Notes: generated by a model from the sequence alone, not told the origin. A stretch of DNA of 64,000 bases from Geosiphon pyriformis (GCA_016748015.1 JAAOMT010000741.1:165621-229620); one strand, 5' to 3'; counted from the stretch's first letter, positions 37,345 through 49,767 are shown. Made by a program: numbers and translations.

Positions 37345-37682
37345 CGGATGGATTGTAATATATCATTAATAAATAATGCTAAGCATTGCCACTATTTCCT
37401 GCATGATCTCCAAGGCTCCACACCAACTACGTATAAGCTTCATTTTGGATAATAACATGAATTCCTAATTCCTCTGCTTTTGGCTATTAAACATTGTCGA
37501 AATCGATAATGTCCCCAGCCAAGCATTTTTCGGACTGATTTTCGTGTGTCGAATTCATGGGTTAAAAAATTTTTCGTCGCGTACATTATCAAGCCTTTTA
37601 GCTTTCTTCTTTTTGCGTTTAGAAGTTGATTGTTTTTTTTTGATATTAAATTGACCATGTAGATGCAAATACGAATAATAGC
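37345..37682 (-). pseudogene. Internally deleted Fanzor copy
   Basis: On the minus strand this copies the relic at 5900-6448 almost base for base, starting at the ATTATTCGTATTTGCATC block (37682). Shared peptides are LLNAKRRKLKGL and MLGWGHYRFRQCLIAKSRG. It lacks the segment that holds the RuvC-II motif (copy 1 about 6090-6115) and the segment with the second CxxC and RuvC-III. After these gaps it rejoins copy 1 at AGATCATGCAGGAAA and shares the bases after the stop (near 37345-37380). It cannot make a nuclease. It looks like a deletion derivative that kept the 3' element end. Confidence 0.75.
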
Positions 37683-37789
37683 TTAAAAATAAACACAAAA
37701 CTTATTGAAAACTTCTTTCTCTCGTTCATCCCAAATTCCCCAAAGAGCAAAATTTTGAAAGTTTTTTCTGTGTTTCAAATATTCCATTA

Positions 37790-38403
37790 TTCAGTTAGAT
37801 ACTTCCAAACCTTTTCTTTTCGATTACAAGGCTGCTGTTGGTGTCAGCGGGTTGGTTATGAAAGAAGCTAAGAAAAAGTCTGGTGTCGGTTTGGTTGTTG
37901 CCGATTTGACTGCCAGAAAAAACGGAAAGGTGGTGTTTTGAAGGGGGCCAATATTGCTGGTGGCGCTTCTACACTCCTGAATGCTTATTTAGTTGGCAAG
38001 TCAGTTGGTTCGGACACTGGCAACACTACGGAATCAGAAAGTGTGAATATGGAGGAAGAATATCTGGTGGAAAAAACTAGCTTTCAGCTTGGCAGTGGGG
38101 ATGAGTCTAGTTTTAATGATGTGAACATGACATCTAAGGGACCAAAGGTGGTTATGAAGCGCATTCTTGAGAAACCTCTTAGCAAGATTGATTTTGGAGT
38201 GATGATGATGATGATGTGATGTTTTGAATGAATCTAAACCTTTTCTCCCTTTTTTAAAGATCTCTGTTAATGTTTCTGTTCACAAATTTTTTAGATATTG
38301 ATCTCTCGGCTATGGATGGAAACTTCTCTCAAGATAAATTGAAGTTAGTAAGAAAATTATTCTCAGGTGTAAATGGTTTTGGGGGGTTTTTACTTTTACT
38401 TCA
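37790..38403 (+). pseudogene. LINE ORF1 N-terminal fragment
   Basis: Frames shifted against each other read ARKNGK, GANIAGGASTLLNAYLVGKS, GSDTGNTTESESVNMEEE, then SVNVSVHKFF, and in another frame LVRKLFSGVNGFGG. I recall this order from the first part of LINE-type ORF1 proteins common in Rhizophagus; the match is from memory. Frameshifts near 37935, 38216 and 38300 break it. It is cut off at 38403 where repeat R1 begins. Confidence 0.55.
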
Positions 38404-38637
38404 AGAATTTAGTAAAAAGTCATAAAATAATATAAATTATCCAATCATAATATAGCACAGTAATAATCTTAGAAAAATAATGATTGACATAGCAGCAATT
38501 ACTAGATAGTGTTGGCAGCAAGCACCATTTCATAATAGCAGCAAGCATTATTTTATAATAGTAGCAAATATTATGTTGAAATATTAAAAAAAAAGTATTA
38601 CAATATGTTTTTTTATAAAATTACAAACATATACAGT
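38404..38637. repeat. Dispersed repeat R1, copy 2
   Basis: Second copy of the repeat at 382-614, same orientation. Most differences between the two are transitions that replace C/G by T/A here. Confidence 0.7.
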
Positions 38638-39059
38638 CTGGTAAGAAAAAAATTAGAAATATAAAATAATTATTATGTCTTAATTAATATACCAAATTAC
38701 ATAAAACAACTAAAAAATTAAATATCATCTAATTTTATTAAAAAAAATTAATAAAAAATTTTTTTAATATTTTTTTCAATTATTATTTTACAATACTGTC
38801 TTATTATTATTATTATTAGATATTTAACAAATATGATTCAATCATTATTTAAAAGTTAAAAACAAACTAAGTATTTTAGTACTAAATAAAGTTTACATAT
38901 TTTTTATATGTAATTAATTACTTAAGCCAATTTAAGCTATATTATATTAATGCAAAGAAAAAAAATTTATCCAAAAAAGACATCTTTTAAACTATTTTAA
39001 ACAAAATAATACTACAAAAAACCAATCTAATCAGCTATTTAGTTGTTTTTAAAAGATTA
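38638..39059. other. AT-rich desert
   Basis: No gene. Poly-A/T with a short (TTA)n run at 38802-38817. Confidence 0.6.
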
Positions 39060-39900
39060 ATCTTAATTTTAACAAATTTATAAATCCAAAGTTAAATTAG
39101 AAAATATCTTATTATTAGTAACAACTTGATTTACAGAACTATTAGATATCTTAACATTATTTATGTAAAAATTTTTTTTAATAATATTACTTCTTTTTTT
39201 AACTTATTAACAATCTTGCTAAAAGCACTCAGATATATTATAAATATATTAATTCTAAAACTAAAAACACTGTTTAAAACAAAATTATTTTTAATAAATT
39301 GTTCAAATACAGTTACCAGAAACCAATAGGCCCAACAATAAATCTAACTAAAGTAGTCAATTTGGTCAAATTAGATTCTAAAAAAGCCAGCCAAGAAAAA
39401 ATCAAAGAATTATTAACAACTACAAAGAAAGAAGCAAATATTGTCAAAAAAAAGAATAATTAAAAATGTTTACAAAAGCAAAAGTTTTAGTATAAGACTT
39501 GGCATCTATAAAATAAAATACAAATATCTTAAAAATTTTAGAAAAGAAAAATAAAAACATCTTGTAATCTATAGCCAAATAGTTTATTTTTTGACATTTA
39601 AAACAGCATTAATAATTAAGAGTTTTCTATTAAATACAGTGTTTTTTTAATGTATTAGTTTTAATTATTGCTATATTTAAATTAGTTTAAAATCTAAATA
39701 TAATTAAAGCAAACTGAAAACAATAATCATAATCAGAAGAACAAAAAATAAACCATGTTTGACTACCAAATAAAAAAATAGATTCAGATCTATAATAAAA
39801 AGTATTTGTAATGTTCATAAAATATATTAGAAAAGAACTTTTGAAGTCTAATATCTTAATAAACACATGGTTTCTGGCTCCACAAGTCACTTATTAACTG
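39060..39900 (-). pseudogene. LINE ORF1 relic, strongly decayed
   Basis: Parallel to 41117-41890 on the minus strand, but with far more T and A. Matching pairs include FALIIF near 39690 and 41735, and the Leu-rich segment at 39126-39329 opposite 41199-41420. No frame longer than about 70 codons remains. It is an older or more heavily mutated copy of the same LINE family. Confidence 0.55.
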
Positions 39901-41116
39901 CTTTATAAACTTATCCTATAAAAACTTTGTATAAATATTTGTTAGTAGCTGTTTAAAAACATTTATAAAATACATTGTATCTGAATATAGAATGCATATT
40001 TTGCAAGAAAACTAATATTTTTTATTATGTTTTTGAGTATTTTTATAATAATATTACTTGTAACAAGATTTTATTTGAGTTTGAAGAGTGGTAAATGTTT
40101 TTGCCAAGTGTTATAGCATTATTTTCTGTAATTATTTGGAATTTATTTTCTTGTAAACATAATATTAATTTGTATTTCACTTTGGTAAAAAGTTTTATGC
40201 TTAAAAGTTAGTACTATAAAGATCTGACTTTCTTAAATGATCTTAATCTGACTGGAATAAGAGTTATTTTATTTGTAAATAACTTGATATTAGTTCACAA
40301 ATCTGAAATATGGTGTTACAGATCTAAGTACAAGACTAATATGAAAAAAATAGACTAATATTAGTTAATAATAATGTTTTATTTAGTATTATCAATAATA
40401 TAAGCAAATTGAATAATAAGATAATTATATTGCTTAGTATAGAAAAAATAAAAGTGTTTATTTTAATATGTATTCTAAATACTTGTTTTTTTCAGATTTG
40501 AATAATAATATAGTAATTTTGGTAAATTTATAGTGTAGTTTTAATTAGTCTAAGTGGCTGGTCATATGTAACAAGTGCATAAATTGTATTTAGTTTATGA
40601 TATATATATGTTATATATTCTTAAATAGCAATTAAGCCATACTTGTTAAATTAAATAAAAAAAATTTATATTAATTATAAAATACAATTAATATTAATAA
40701 TATATAATTAATATTTTGAAAATAAATTATTTAATTTTAATCATTAAAATTATTAGCTTTTAAAAATAATATAACAAGTAAATTTAAACTAAATTTATTA
40801 ATTTAATATATATAAATAATTAATGTATTTAATATAATATTAATATAATATATAGTTTTTAGATAATTTAATTATATATAATCTTTTTATAAATTAAAAA
40901 AAGTATTGGTTTTTTATTATAAGTAATAGATTTTTTTTTATATTTTTATATTTTTTTTGTTTTAAATTTTTATTTTATTTTTATATATATTTTTATTTTG
41001 TTATAAACAATTAATGTTAATTATGTTATTTTTTATTATATTATAAAAAAAATAATTTTACTATAACTTATTTAAATAAAATAAAATAATATAATAAAAT
41101 TAATAGATTCATGTTT
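39901..41116. other. AT-rich repeat DNA with a LINE 3' end at 40530-40662
   Basis: No gene. The segment 40530-40662 (AGTCTAAGTGGCTGGTCATA and following) is a partly decayed, plus-strand copy of the LINE 3' end seen at 60600-60800. The rest is AT desert. Confidence 0.55.
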
Positions 41117-43025
41117 CTAAAAGAATATTAAGTTAGAAAACACTTTATTATCCAAACCAACTGAATGCTCTAAATCACCAAACATATTAATATCTTCTAT
41201 GCAACACTCTTTTTTTAAAGAAACCACTTCTCTTTCCAACTTACCAACAATTTTACTAAAAGAACCCAAATGTATCATAACTTTATTAATTTTAAGGCTA
41301 AGTTTACTGCTTGAGACCAAATTTCTATTAATAAATTGTTTGAACAATTTGACCAAAGAACTAACTGGTTTAATAATAGACTCAACTAAAACAGAAAGCT
41401 TGACCAAATTAAACTCCAAAGAAGCCAACCAAGAAGACACCAAGAGATCACCAACAATCATAAAAGAAGAAGTAGAAACTGCCAAAAGAAGAAACTCAGA
41501 AGAATCCAAGAAAGCAGAAGCTTTTGCATAAGAAACACCACTTACAAAATGTGTTCTAAACATCTTGGGAGCCTTAAGAGAGGGAGGTAGAGAAACTTTG
41601 TAGTCTACAGCCAAATGGTCCACTTTTTGACACCTAAAGCAGCACTGACAACCAGAGGTTTCTCACCAAATATAGCATTTTTTTAAGATACCAGTTTTAA
41701 CAACTGCAGAGTTTAAATTAACTTGGAAATCAAATATAATCAGAGCAAACCAGAAACAATAACCAGAATCAAGCAAATGAGAAATAAAACAAGTCCAGCC
41801 ACCAATCTGGAAGATCATATTACTAATCTTAAAGACAGTACAGCCAGAAAAAAGATTGACCAATTTGGCCTTAAACTGATTATAAAACAAAATTGTCTCA
41901 TTTTAATTAATAAGAAGAAGAACACAAACACTATTTTTGCCTACCAAAATTGACTAATAAGTAAAAACAGAAGCAGCAACATCCAATTTTTTAAAGTAAA
42001 CAACCACATATTGCCAAACACCAGCAAATTTCAGCATAACATAAGAAACTTTACCAAAAACACTAAAAGCTGATTTAATATTAGCAGCAGACACACCCAA
42101 AGATACATTATACAGTACAATAGCAGCAGGAAAAAAACCAGACTCAAAAACCACCAAAGACTTGACAATTTTAAAAGAAGCAAAATGAACAAAGCTTGTA
42201 AGCTCAACCAGAAATGCAGCATCCAGAGAACTTAGAAAAGCAAACTCCACACAGAAGAGTTTTATATTGTCCTTAAAAACAGATTTTGCATTCAAAAAAC
42301 CATGTATAAACTGAAAAACAGCCTTAATATAAGCCAATTTGATCTTAAAAATAGCACCAGACACCAAAGTAGAGGTCACCCACCCAGCAAATCTTTGATA
42401 ACTAGTAATAGTTTCCCAAGCACTATCAGCAACAGCACCAGAAACCAGAGGAAAAGATTATTTAGTTTCTATTTAGTTAATCCAGTTTTTAGAAACAGGT
42501 AACACCACAGAAAATGATTGTTTTGTTTTTAAAACTAGTAATGATTTACCAAAAGACTTCATATTTTGTAATATAGCTAGTAATTAATTTTGGCCCATTT
42601 TGAATAATGTGTCAAATGATACTATGGAGATTTCATCTAAGATCTCATTGGAAACTACAAAGAAGTTCGATGTAACAATAGCAGAAACAAGCAACTGCTT
42701 CCACTTTTCTAAACTTTTGGTCTTTTTGACTATTTTTTTTGAAGAGGAAGTACTAGTAGCACCAGATATTAAAGCTATAGAGGGGAATACCAGCTTGTTA
42801 ACTAGTCTATTATTAAATACTTTTGGGCTCTTAGTAAGAATAGAGACAATACTGGAACTAACCCAAATGTGTCTCTTCGAGAGAACTTTAACTGGTGAAA
42901 AACCAGTCAAAGATAAGAAAGTTGCTTTAGTAGTTATCAAAGGCAGTTTTTCACAATTACTAGGTAAAGAGAAAACTTCTAAAATGTTCTGTTTAGTTGC
43001 TTCTATAACAGAGAGAACTTATTAA
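41117..43025 (-). pseudogene. LINE ORF1 relic with RRM and zinc knuckle
   Basis: Minus-strand blocks in order: 42940-42584 (N-terminal, ending EILDEISIVSFDTLFKMGQN); 42379-41954 with an RRM-like segment (VSLGVSAANIKSAFSVFGKV, GVWQYVVVYFKKLD); 41890-41663 (FALIIFDFQVNLNSAVVKTG); then CQCCFRCQKVDHLAVDYKV, a CCHC-type zinc knuckle with its last Cys changed to Tyr; then 41623-41117, a coiled-coil-like tail with SKIVGKLEREVVSLKKECCI. This is the nucleic-acid-binding ORF1 of a LINE. Stops and frameshifts separate the blocks, so it is not functional. It has decayed less than the copy at 39060-39900. Confidence 0.68.
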
Positions 43026-44551
43026 ATATCTCAGAAAAAATATTAGGTACAGTTTTTTTACTTTTTGCTCTGATCGTAGTCATAAATTAAAGAGACAAAG
43101 AACTTATGTTTATTATTTTATAACTTTTTAATATTTTTATTTTTATTTTTAAATTAGATATTTAAAAATCATATTTATTTAATAGCTAATTAAAATAATT
43201 TTAATATTTTTTTAATAGTTTTGTTTATTTTTTATATTATTAACAAAAATTAATTATTATTTTTTAAATATAAAGTTTAAATTAATTTATATTTAATAAT
43301 AAATATTAATAATATAATTTTTATCTTTTTTTTCTTATATATTATAAAATAAATTTATATAATTATGTATATATTATGATTTAAATATTATATAATATAA
43401 TATAATTATGTTATTTAATAAAATTATTAATATTTAATAAATAATATTTAAATTTATAGTTTTATTAAATAACAATATAACTTTTACAATATAAAATATT
43501 TTAGTATTTTTAATTATTTTTACACTTTTTTTAAGTTATTATTAATATTGGTTTTTTTAAAATTTAAGATATTTTATTGGTATTTTTAAAATTTTTGGTA
43601 TTATTTTATTTAATTATTTTTAATATATAATTAAATTGTTTTTTTATAAATAATATTGTTTTAAAAAAATTAACCAATATTTATATATTTTAGATTAATA
43701 TTTATTATAGTATTTATTTTTATTATTAATTTTTTTATCTTATTTAACTTAATTTAAATATAAATATAGATTAAATAAACTTTTAAAATTCTAAAAAAAT
43801 TTTTGATAATTTTTAACTTGTTTAATTTTTTTAATAATTAACAAATTAATATTTAATACATAAAATTTTTTTATAAAAATTAAAACAAAAAGTTTTAGTT
43901 TTTAAGTAATTAAAAAAATTAAATTGTTTAAAATATTAAAATTAAACTAGTTTTTTAATAAAAAAACTGAATACAAATGTTTTAAAAAGTTATATTATCT
44001 ATAAGCCTAAAAATATTTATATATAAAACTGGTTTTTTTATCTATATTTTTAATATCTAATTTTTTTTGCATAAAAACTGCTTATTTTATTATTTATTTT
44101 ATTGTTTTAATACACAAACTTAGAAACTTTATTATTATTATTATTATTATTAGTTAACAAAATATTATTTGTTTTTTTATTCAAATTAATATTTATGTTT
44201 AAAAATCTATTAGCATCAATTAAAAATTTGTTTAAAAATATTTTTATTATTATTTAAATATTTGATATTATCAATTAAAATTTATTGTCTTTAAAAAAAT
44301 ATATTATTAACAAAATTATAAACAATCTTTTTTACTGTTTTTTTTTTATTATGTTATTGCTAAAAACAATTATCAAATTTACAATAAAAAAATTTATGTT
44401 TTAAGAAATTGTATAGAATATAAAAAAATATAAAAAACTTTTTTTAAAATATTGCTCTTTTAAAAAATTTTGAACATAAAAAAAAAGTTTTTAATGTTTT
44501 TTTAAAATATATTACTTATATTTTTTTATTTAAAAAGTTAAAATACCACAT
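43026..44551. other. AT-rich desert
   Basis: About 1.5 kb of nearly pure A/T with no gene and a short (ATT)n run at 44131-44150. Confidence 0.7.
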
Positions 44552-45426
44552 TATTACAGATAATTATTTGGAGTGTTAAAACAAATAACAAACTCATAAT
44601 TTAGTGCTTAATAACTAATGATATTAGTAATTTCTAAAGATTTTGAAGTCTAAAAGTTTTGGTTGAGTCTTTTATATAATAAACAGAAATTCAATTGATA
44701 GTTTTTTCTGTGAATTTTTTTTTTCAGTGTAATGGCCAGTTTATTCTGACAGTCATGCTCTTCTGGTAAGTTATTCTTAAACTTTTACTCTTATTCCCAG
44801 ATCTTTTATCAGGCTATCATTGATGTTAAATACTTAGTACTTAATTTCTTTTAATCAATTAATAAACAACAAAGAAACAAAATAAAAAAAAATAAAAATA
44901 AAAAATTGGTATTCTGTCAATAGCTATAATCAAGAGCTATTAGTCTAGTATGAATTAAGTTTTGAATTTTATTAATATAGAATATTAATAATATAAAAGT
45001 GATTAATATTCTTAATCAAATAATAATAATATAGATTCTGATAATAATAAGTAATTTTATTAATATGGAAATAATTTCACTTTAAATTATAGAAAACTAT
45101 TTTTTGAAAAAAAAGATATTGTTTTAAATTAATATAAACTCTATTGAATTCTCTTGGAATTATTTTTTCTGCTTTTAATACTTTTGCTATATATATATAA
45201 GTTATTTTATACAAGATTTTTATATTTTTTTGAGCAATATGCTCTATTTTTTTACAATATACTTATTGCTAAGTAGTATGTTATAATTTATTAACAATGT
45301 GTCCATGCTGAACAATGTGTCATAATTTTTTAATATTGTGCTTACTTGTTAAGTTTTATTTTTTTATTGACCTATTTTTTTATCTGTTTTTTCTAGTTTT
45401 TTTTTGTACTTTTTTATAAGTAATAT
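44552..45426 (-). repeat. 3' LTR of the retroelement
   Basis: Left copy of the LTR pair. It shares the TATTACA edge, the TTTTAATCAATTAATAAACAACAA block and the (A)n-rich segment with the right copy. Its right edge is TATAAGTAATAT. Confidence 0.72.
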
Positions 45427-45449
45427 TGTTTTTTTCTTTTAATATTGAG

Positions 45450-45990
45450 CTCTATTAAGATTTTCTAAAACTTTTAACTTTATATTAATATATAAATAAG
45501 GTTCTAATCTAATAGCAGTTTTTTCTGAATATTTAATATTAAATTTTACATTAGTATTATGTATACATTTTAACATAATATTTTTATTATTATTGCTAAA
45601 TCATTTAAGTTTCTGTTTTTGTGAAAGATTTAGAAGTGTGATATATTGTTTAAAGTTTTTATCAGAGTTTAAATTGTTATTATTGTTATTACTATTGTGG
45701 ATAGGATTAGAACTATTGTTGTTATTATTATTAAAGTTTGAATTGGAATTAAAATTCAATTTTGATTCCAAAGTACAGCTGCTAATTGGTTCTTTCTCAT
45801 TAAAAATTAAATAGATTGTACATGATAGCAAATTGTAAATGAGATTACTATTATTATAATATTCTAAGTCACAGAAAATTAAACAATGTTTACAGAGTTT
45901 AGTGTTTAATTGTTTTAAATACTGTTTTTGTTTTTTTTGAGTGGGTGCTAGATCTTGGTAGTAAAGTGGTTTTTTTCTTGGTTTTGACAA
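45450..45990 (-). pseudogene. dUTPase-like fragment of the retroelement
   Basis: The frame from 45990 reads DLAPTQKKQKQYLKQLNTKL, CKHCLIFCDLEYYNN and an Asn-rich linker to LNLSQKQKLK, where a Trp codon appears to have become a stop. Beyond it the same frame continues FSNNNKNIMLKCIHNTNVKF and IRLEPYLYINIKLKVLENL, which lines up with motif 1 of the dUTPases that I recall in Rhizophagus retroelements. It is cut near 45450 at the LTR. Not functional. Confidence 0.5.
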
Positions 45991-46159
45991 ATATGGAACA
46001 TATTACTTATTATTTGTTTTTTTTATAAAAGTGGTAACTTGTAGTTTGTTTTCTTTTTTTTTTACTTGTCATTCCAAAAGAGTATTAGTAATAATGTATT
46101 GTGCTCATTGTTACCAGACAAAATTAGAGATATTATTTAGCATAAAATTATCTTATAAA

Positions 46160-47130
46160 TCCTATCATTAATTAGCATATATTATCATTTTAAATTATCA
46201 CTTATTACATTAGCAAAATGTCCAAAATTATCATTTAATTAATAACCCAATTTGTACACAACACAAATGTAATTTAATTGCGATGATCAAATCATGCAAT
46301 ACCCTGAACTATGTAACATTCAAAAGTTCGCCGAAATTTGTAGAAATTCACCAAAATAATTGATAGTTCACCGAAATATCTAATAGTTCACAGAAATAAC
46401 TTGTAGTTTGCCGAAATGTATCTTTAATTCAGTAAAATTGTAAAAAATAGCAAAGTTTAAGTTTATAGAATAGTGTTACGACAAGTTGTATAAAAGAAGA
46501 GCATCTCTCTTCAAGAAAATGTATCTTACTTTAGATTTATCACTTAGAACCATTCCTACACCCACACAAAAAGAAATAAATATCAAATAATTTAAAAAAC
46601 CAAATTCTTTAAATTATTGTACTTGGAAAATCCTCAAAAACCCAACTAACGTTTTGAAATTGATTAGCTACCAATTTCAGTAAACTGTTAGTGACTCCAG
46701 GTCTGGATAGAAAACGTTTCTCTTGACAAAATTCTATTTCTTTTACATTTCTTTTATTTTTTTCTTTTCTTATTACAATCATTAGGGTAGCCTGCAGACA
46801 AGATTCCTGTAAAAGAGTTGACTTTTACAGCAAAGTAACTATACATTTTAGTGAGCTTCCAGACGAGCAATTCCTGAGAAAGAGTTGACGTTTACTACAA
46901 CGTAACTACATAAAGTAACTGGCGAGGAATTGGCCATTTCACTTATAAGCCCAGCAGTTCAAATTATAGAAGATAATTTGAAGATAAATTCAGTTATTGG
47001 AGGTTTAACTACTTCTAGAAAATGTAAATTCACAACAAACAGACATTAACAACATTCAAGAAAAGAGACCAAAAACCTCTGGTAACATCATCTTCAGTTC
47101 ACAAAACTTAATAGGCTTCTTAAATAGATT
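46160..47130 (+). mobile_element. Younger nested insert, LTR-like
   Basis: This block is clearly less AT-rich than the retroelement around it and interrupts it between the protease and dUTPase parts. From 46319 to about 46440 it holds five or six imperfect copies of a unit of about 21 nt around AGTTCACCGAAAT. A TATA-like GTATAAAAG follows at 46488, then two imperfect units of about 62 nt (46795-46859 and 46860-46920) that share AAGAGTTGAC. This is the usual order of a promoter-bearing LTR (U3 repeats, TATA, R-U5). Its exact ends and internal part are not clear. Confidence 0.45.
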
Positions 47131-47154
47131 TTTTTTCTTTTTTAAACTTAATTA

Positions 47155-47743
47155 GTGATAATTAGATAGTGGTGTTTGTTTTAAAGTGGCTGTAGGTAGT
47201 AAATATTTAAGTTTGCTAACTATTTTGATTAAACTATAGCTTTTGTATAGTTCAGTTGAATATAGTATTGGTTTTAGACAACTAGTTATTACCAATAAAA
47301 ACTTGGTACTATATGGCTTTTATTATAAAAACTTTAATGGATGTCATAATGCCATTGACTTTAAATAAGAAGTTGTTAATTTTGCTAATATGAGTTTTTG
47401 TTATTCTATCAGCAGTAATAATTTTGGTGCTGGCAGCACAATTAATTCAGTAACCTAATTGGTCTATGAGTTGTTGTGTAATAATACTGTCTGCTGAATC
47501 ACTATTAAATATTAGTTTAATAGAATGGCCATCAATTTTGACATTTGTATATATTACTATAATGAGTTTAGCATTGAAAACGGTTTTATTGAATAGAAAT
47601 GTCTTTGATTGATCTTTTAATTTAAATAAAAATATGGCTGTAAGTAATTTATTCTCAGTGATAATTGCTGGTAAAATGTTGTTGGTAAGTGGTGTTTTTG
47701 GGCTTTTCAAGTTATTGAATAAGTTGTTTTCTGGAATAAACAA
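47155..47743 (-). pseudogene. Retropepsin (aspartic protease) relic
   Basis: The frame to 47447 ends VKIDGHSIKLIFNSDSADSI, ITQQLIDQLGY and a stop. The same frame continues past it with INCAASTKIITADRITKT and FKVNGI, then several stops. The catalytic triplet of retropepsins, D-S/T-G, reads N-S-D here; both changes are G-to-A transitions. Two further stops sit where a Trp codon is expected. Dead copy. Confidence 0.68.
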
Positions 47744-47783
47744 AAGACTTAAATAGTTTTGAGAATTCAGATTTTGAGTGTAC

Positions 47784-48180
47784 CTATTTTCTAAACTCTA
47801 CTAACATGATCTTAATAGTTGATTTAATGAACTGAAGATCAGTTGGTGTCTTACTATTGCTAATTGTCAGTTTTGTTAAATATATATAATTCTTGATCTT
47901 TAATTTCCAGTTGCTATTTAAGCTAAATTTTGAAATAATATTTGAATTAGTTAGATTTGATAAATTACTTATGGCTATAGTTAATAAATTATTTGTGGCT
48001 ATGGTTAATAGATTACTGATATTGAAGTTTAATAAACTGGAGATACATATATTGGTTGTTGTATTATTGAGATATAATAAGGGTAGTATTAATATTATTC
48101 TTAATTTGGTGTGTAATTTGAAGTTTGAAATTTGCAATCAGAGTTTTAATATTGATTTCTTGATTGTTAATTATTAAATT
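47784..48180 (-). pseudogene. Gag-like low-complexity region
   Basis: An Asn-, Leu- and Ile-rich frame upstream of the protease relic with a repeated NLLTIA unit. The position fits gag, but no knuckle or capsid motif is visible. Confidence 0.3.
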
Positions 48181-48427
48181 TAGAACAGTAATCTGCTTTT
48201 TAAATAGTTTTGTTTACCATAATAATAACAATTATGCATTTTTTGTTGTTATGGTTGATTTGCTAATGATGAATACAATTGATTTTGAAAATAATTGAAG
48301 TTTTCTTAATTGTTGTAATGTTGTGGAGGCTGATAAATTGTTTGATTGCTAGCTAAGTATCTTTTTAATTTCTGGTTAATGTTGGTGCTGATTTTTTGTT
48401 AAATTATACTTTACAAAAAACATCAAA

Positions 48428-49324
48428 TATTACAAATAATTATTTAAGATGTTAAAACAAATAACAAATTTGTAACTTGGTGCTTAATAACTAGTAATGT
48501 TGGTAATTTTTAAAGATTTTGAAGTCTAAAGGTTTTGGTTGAGTTTTTTGTATAATAAACAGAGATTTAATTAATGGTTTCTTTTGTGAATTTTTTTTTC
48601 CAGCATAATAGCTAATTTATTCTAAGAGTTATGCTCTTTTAATAAGTTATTCTTAAATTTCTACTCTTATTTCCAGGTCTTTTACCAGATTATTTTTAAC
48701 ATCAAATACTTAATGCTTAATTCTTTTAATCAATTAATAAACAATAAAATAATAAAATAAAAAAAATAAAAAAAATAAAAAAAAATAAAAAATAAAAAAT
48801 TAGTATCTTATTAATAGTCATAATTAAGAGCTATTAATCTAGTGTGAGTTAAGTTTTGAATTTTATCAACATAAAATGTTGATAATATAGAAGTGATTAA
48901 TATTCTTAATCAAATAATAATAACATGAATTCTGATAATAATAAATAATTTTATTAATATAGAAATAATTCCACTTTAAATTATAGAAAACTATCTTTTG
49001 AAGAAAGATATATTGTTTTAAATTAATATGAACTTTATTGAATTCTTTTGGAATTATTTTTTCTGCTTTTAATACTTTTGTTATATATATATAATTTATA
49101 TTATACAAGATCTCACATTTTTTTGAACAATATGCCCTATTTTTTTTAACAATATACTCATTGCTGAGCAGTATGCCATAATTTACTAACAATATACTTA
49201 TTGTTAAGTAATGTGTCATAATTTTCTAATATTGTGCTTATTTGTTAAGTTTTATTCTCTTATTGATCTATTTTTTTATCTGTTTTTCCTACTTTGTTTC
49301 TTGTATTTTTCTATGAATAACAAT
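48428..49324 (-). repeat. 5' LTR of the retroelement
   Basis: Right copy of the LTR pair; its right edge CTATGAATAACAAT matches CTATGAGTAACAAT of the solo LTR with one transition. Confidence 0.72.
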
Positions 49325-49767
49325 ATTTTTAATTATATTTAATTTAAAAATTAAAAAAACAACTTTAACTTTATTTTATTTTTAATATTAACATTAAAAT
49401 TATGTACATTCAAAATTAATAGTAAAAATTTATATTGTTTAAATATTTATTTAAAAATTTACAAATTTATAATTATTAAAATAAATAAATTTTAAAAAAA
49501 ATTTTGTTTTATTAATTATAATTTAATAAATTGTATTTATTTTAAGTATTAAAACTTTTAAGCTTTTAATATATATATATTGTTTTGCATACATGATGTA
49601 ATACAACCATCAACTAGCCACCTGTTATATTTTAAACAATACCATTTAAGTTTTAATAAATTTTGTTATATTCAAACTTTTAATTATTATTATTATTGCA
49701 TATAATTATATTATTTGATTAATAATTTTGATTGATTTAAAACATTTCAAAAGGTTCTCACCGTAAA
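49325..49767. other. AT-rich flank upstream of the AVEN-like gene
   Basis: Poly-A/T sequence; no gene. A possible intron acceptor (TTTCAAAAG, about 49746-49754) just before the first ATG suggests an upstream exon may exist. Confidence 0.45.

Larger units (their letters stand above)
44552..49324 (-). mobile_element. Decayed LTR retroelement, coding strand minus
   Basis: Two direct repeats, 44552-45426 and 48428-49324 (875 and 897 nt), bound an internal region of 3 kb. Both align with the solo LTR at 3321-4254. Inside, on the minus strand, lie a gag-like low-complexity region, a retropepsin relic, a nested insert and a dUTPase-like fragment that stops at the left LTR. I saw no reverse transcriptase or integrase, so it was non-autonomous or has lost those parts. 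C-to-T and G-to-A changes dominate. Confidence 0.75.

Noticed and set aside
42600-43025. Plus-strand frame of 141 codons
   Set aside because: It is the antisense of the LINE ORF1 N-terminal part, which has recognisable motifs on the minus strand.
46319-46440. Array of short repeats as a possible CRISPR-like locus
   Set aside because: Units are about 21 nt, imperfect and directly adjacent without unique spacers, in a eukaryotic mobile element.
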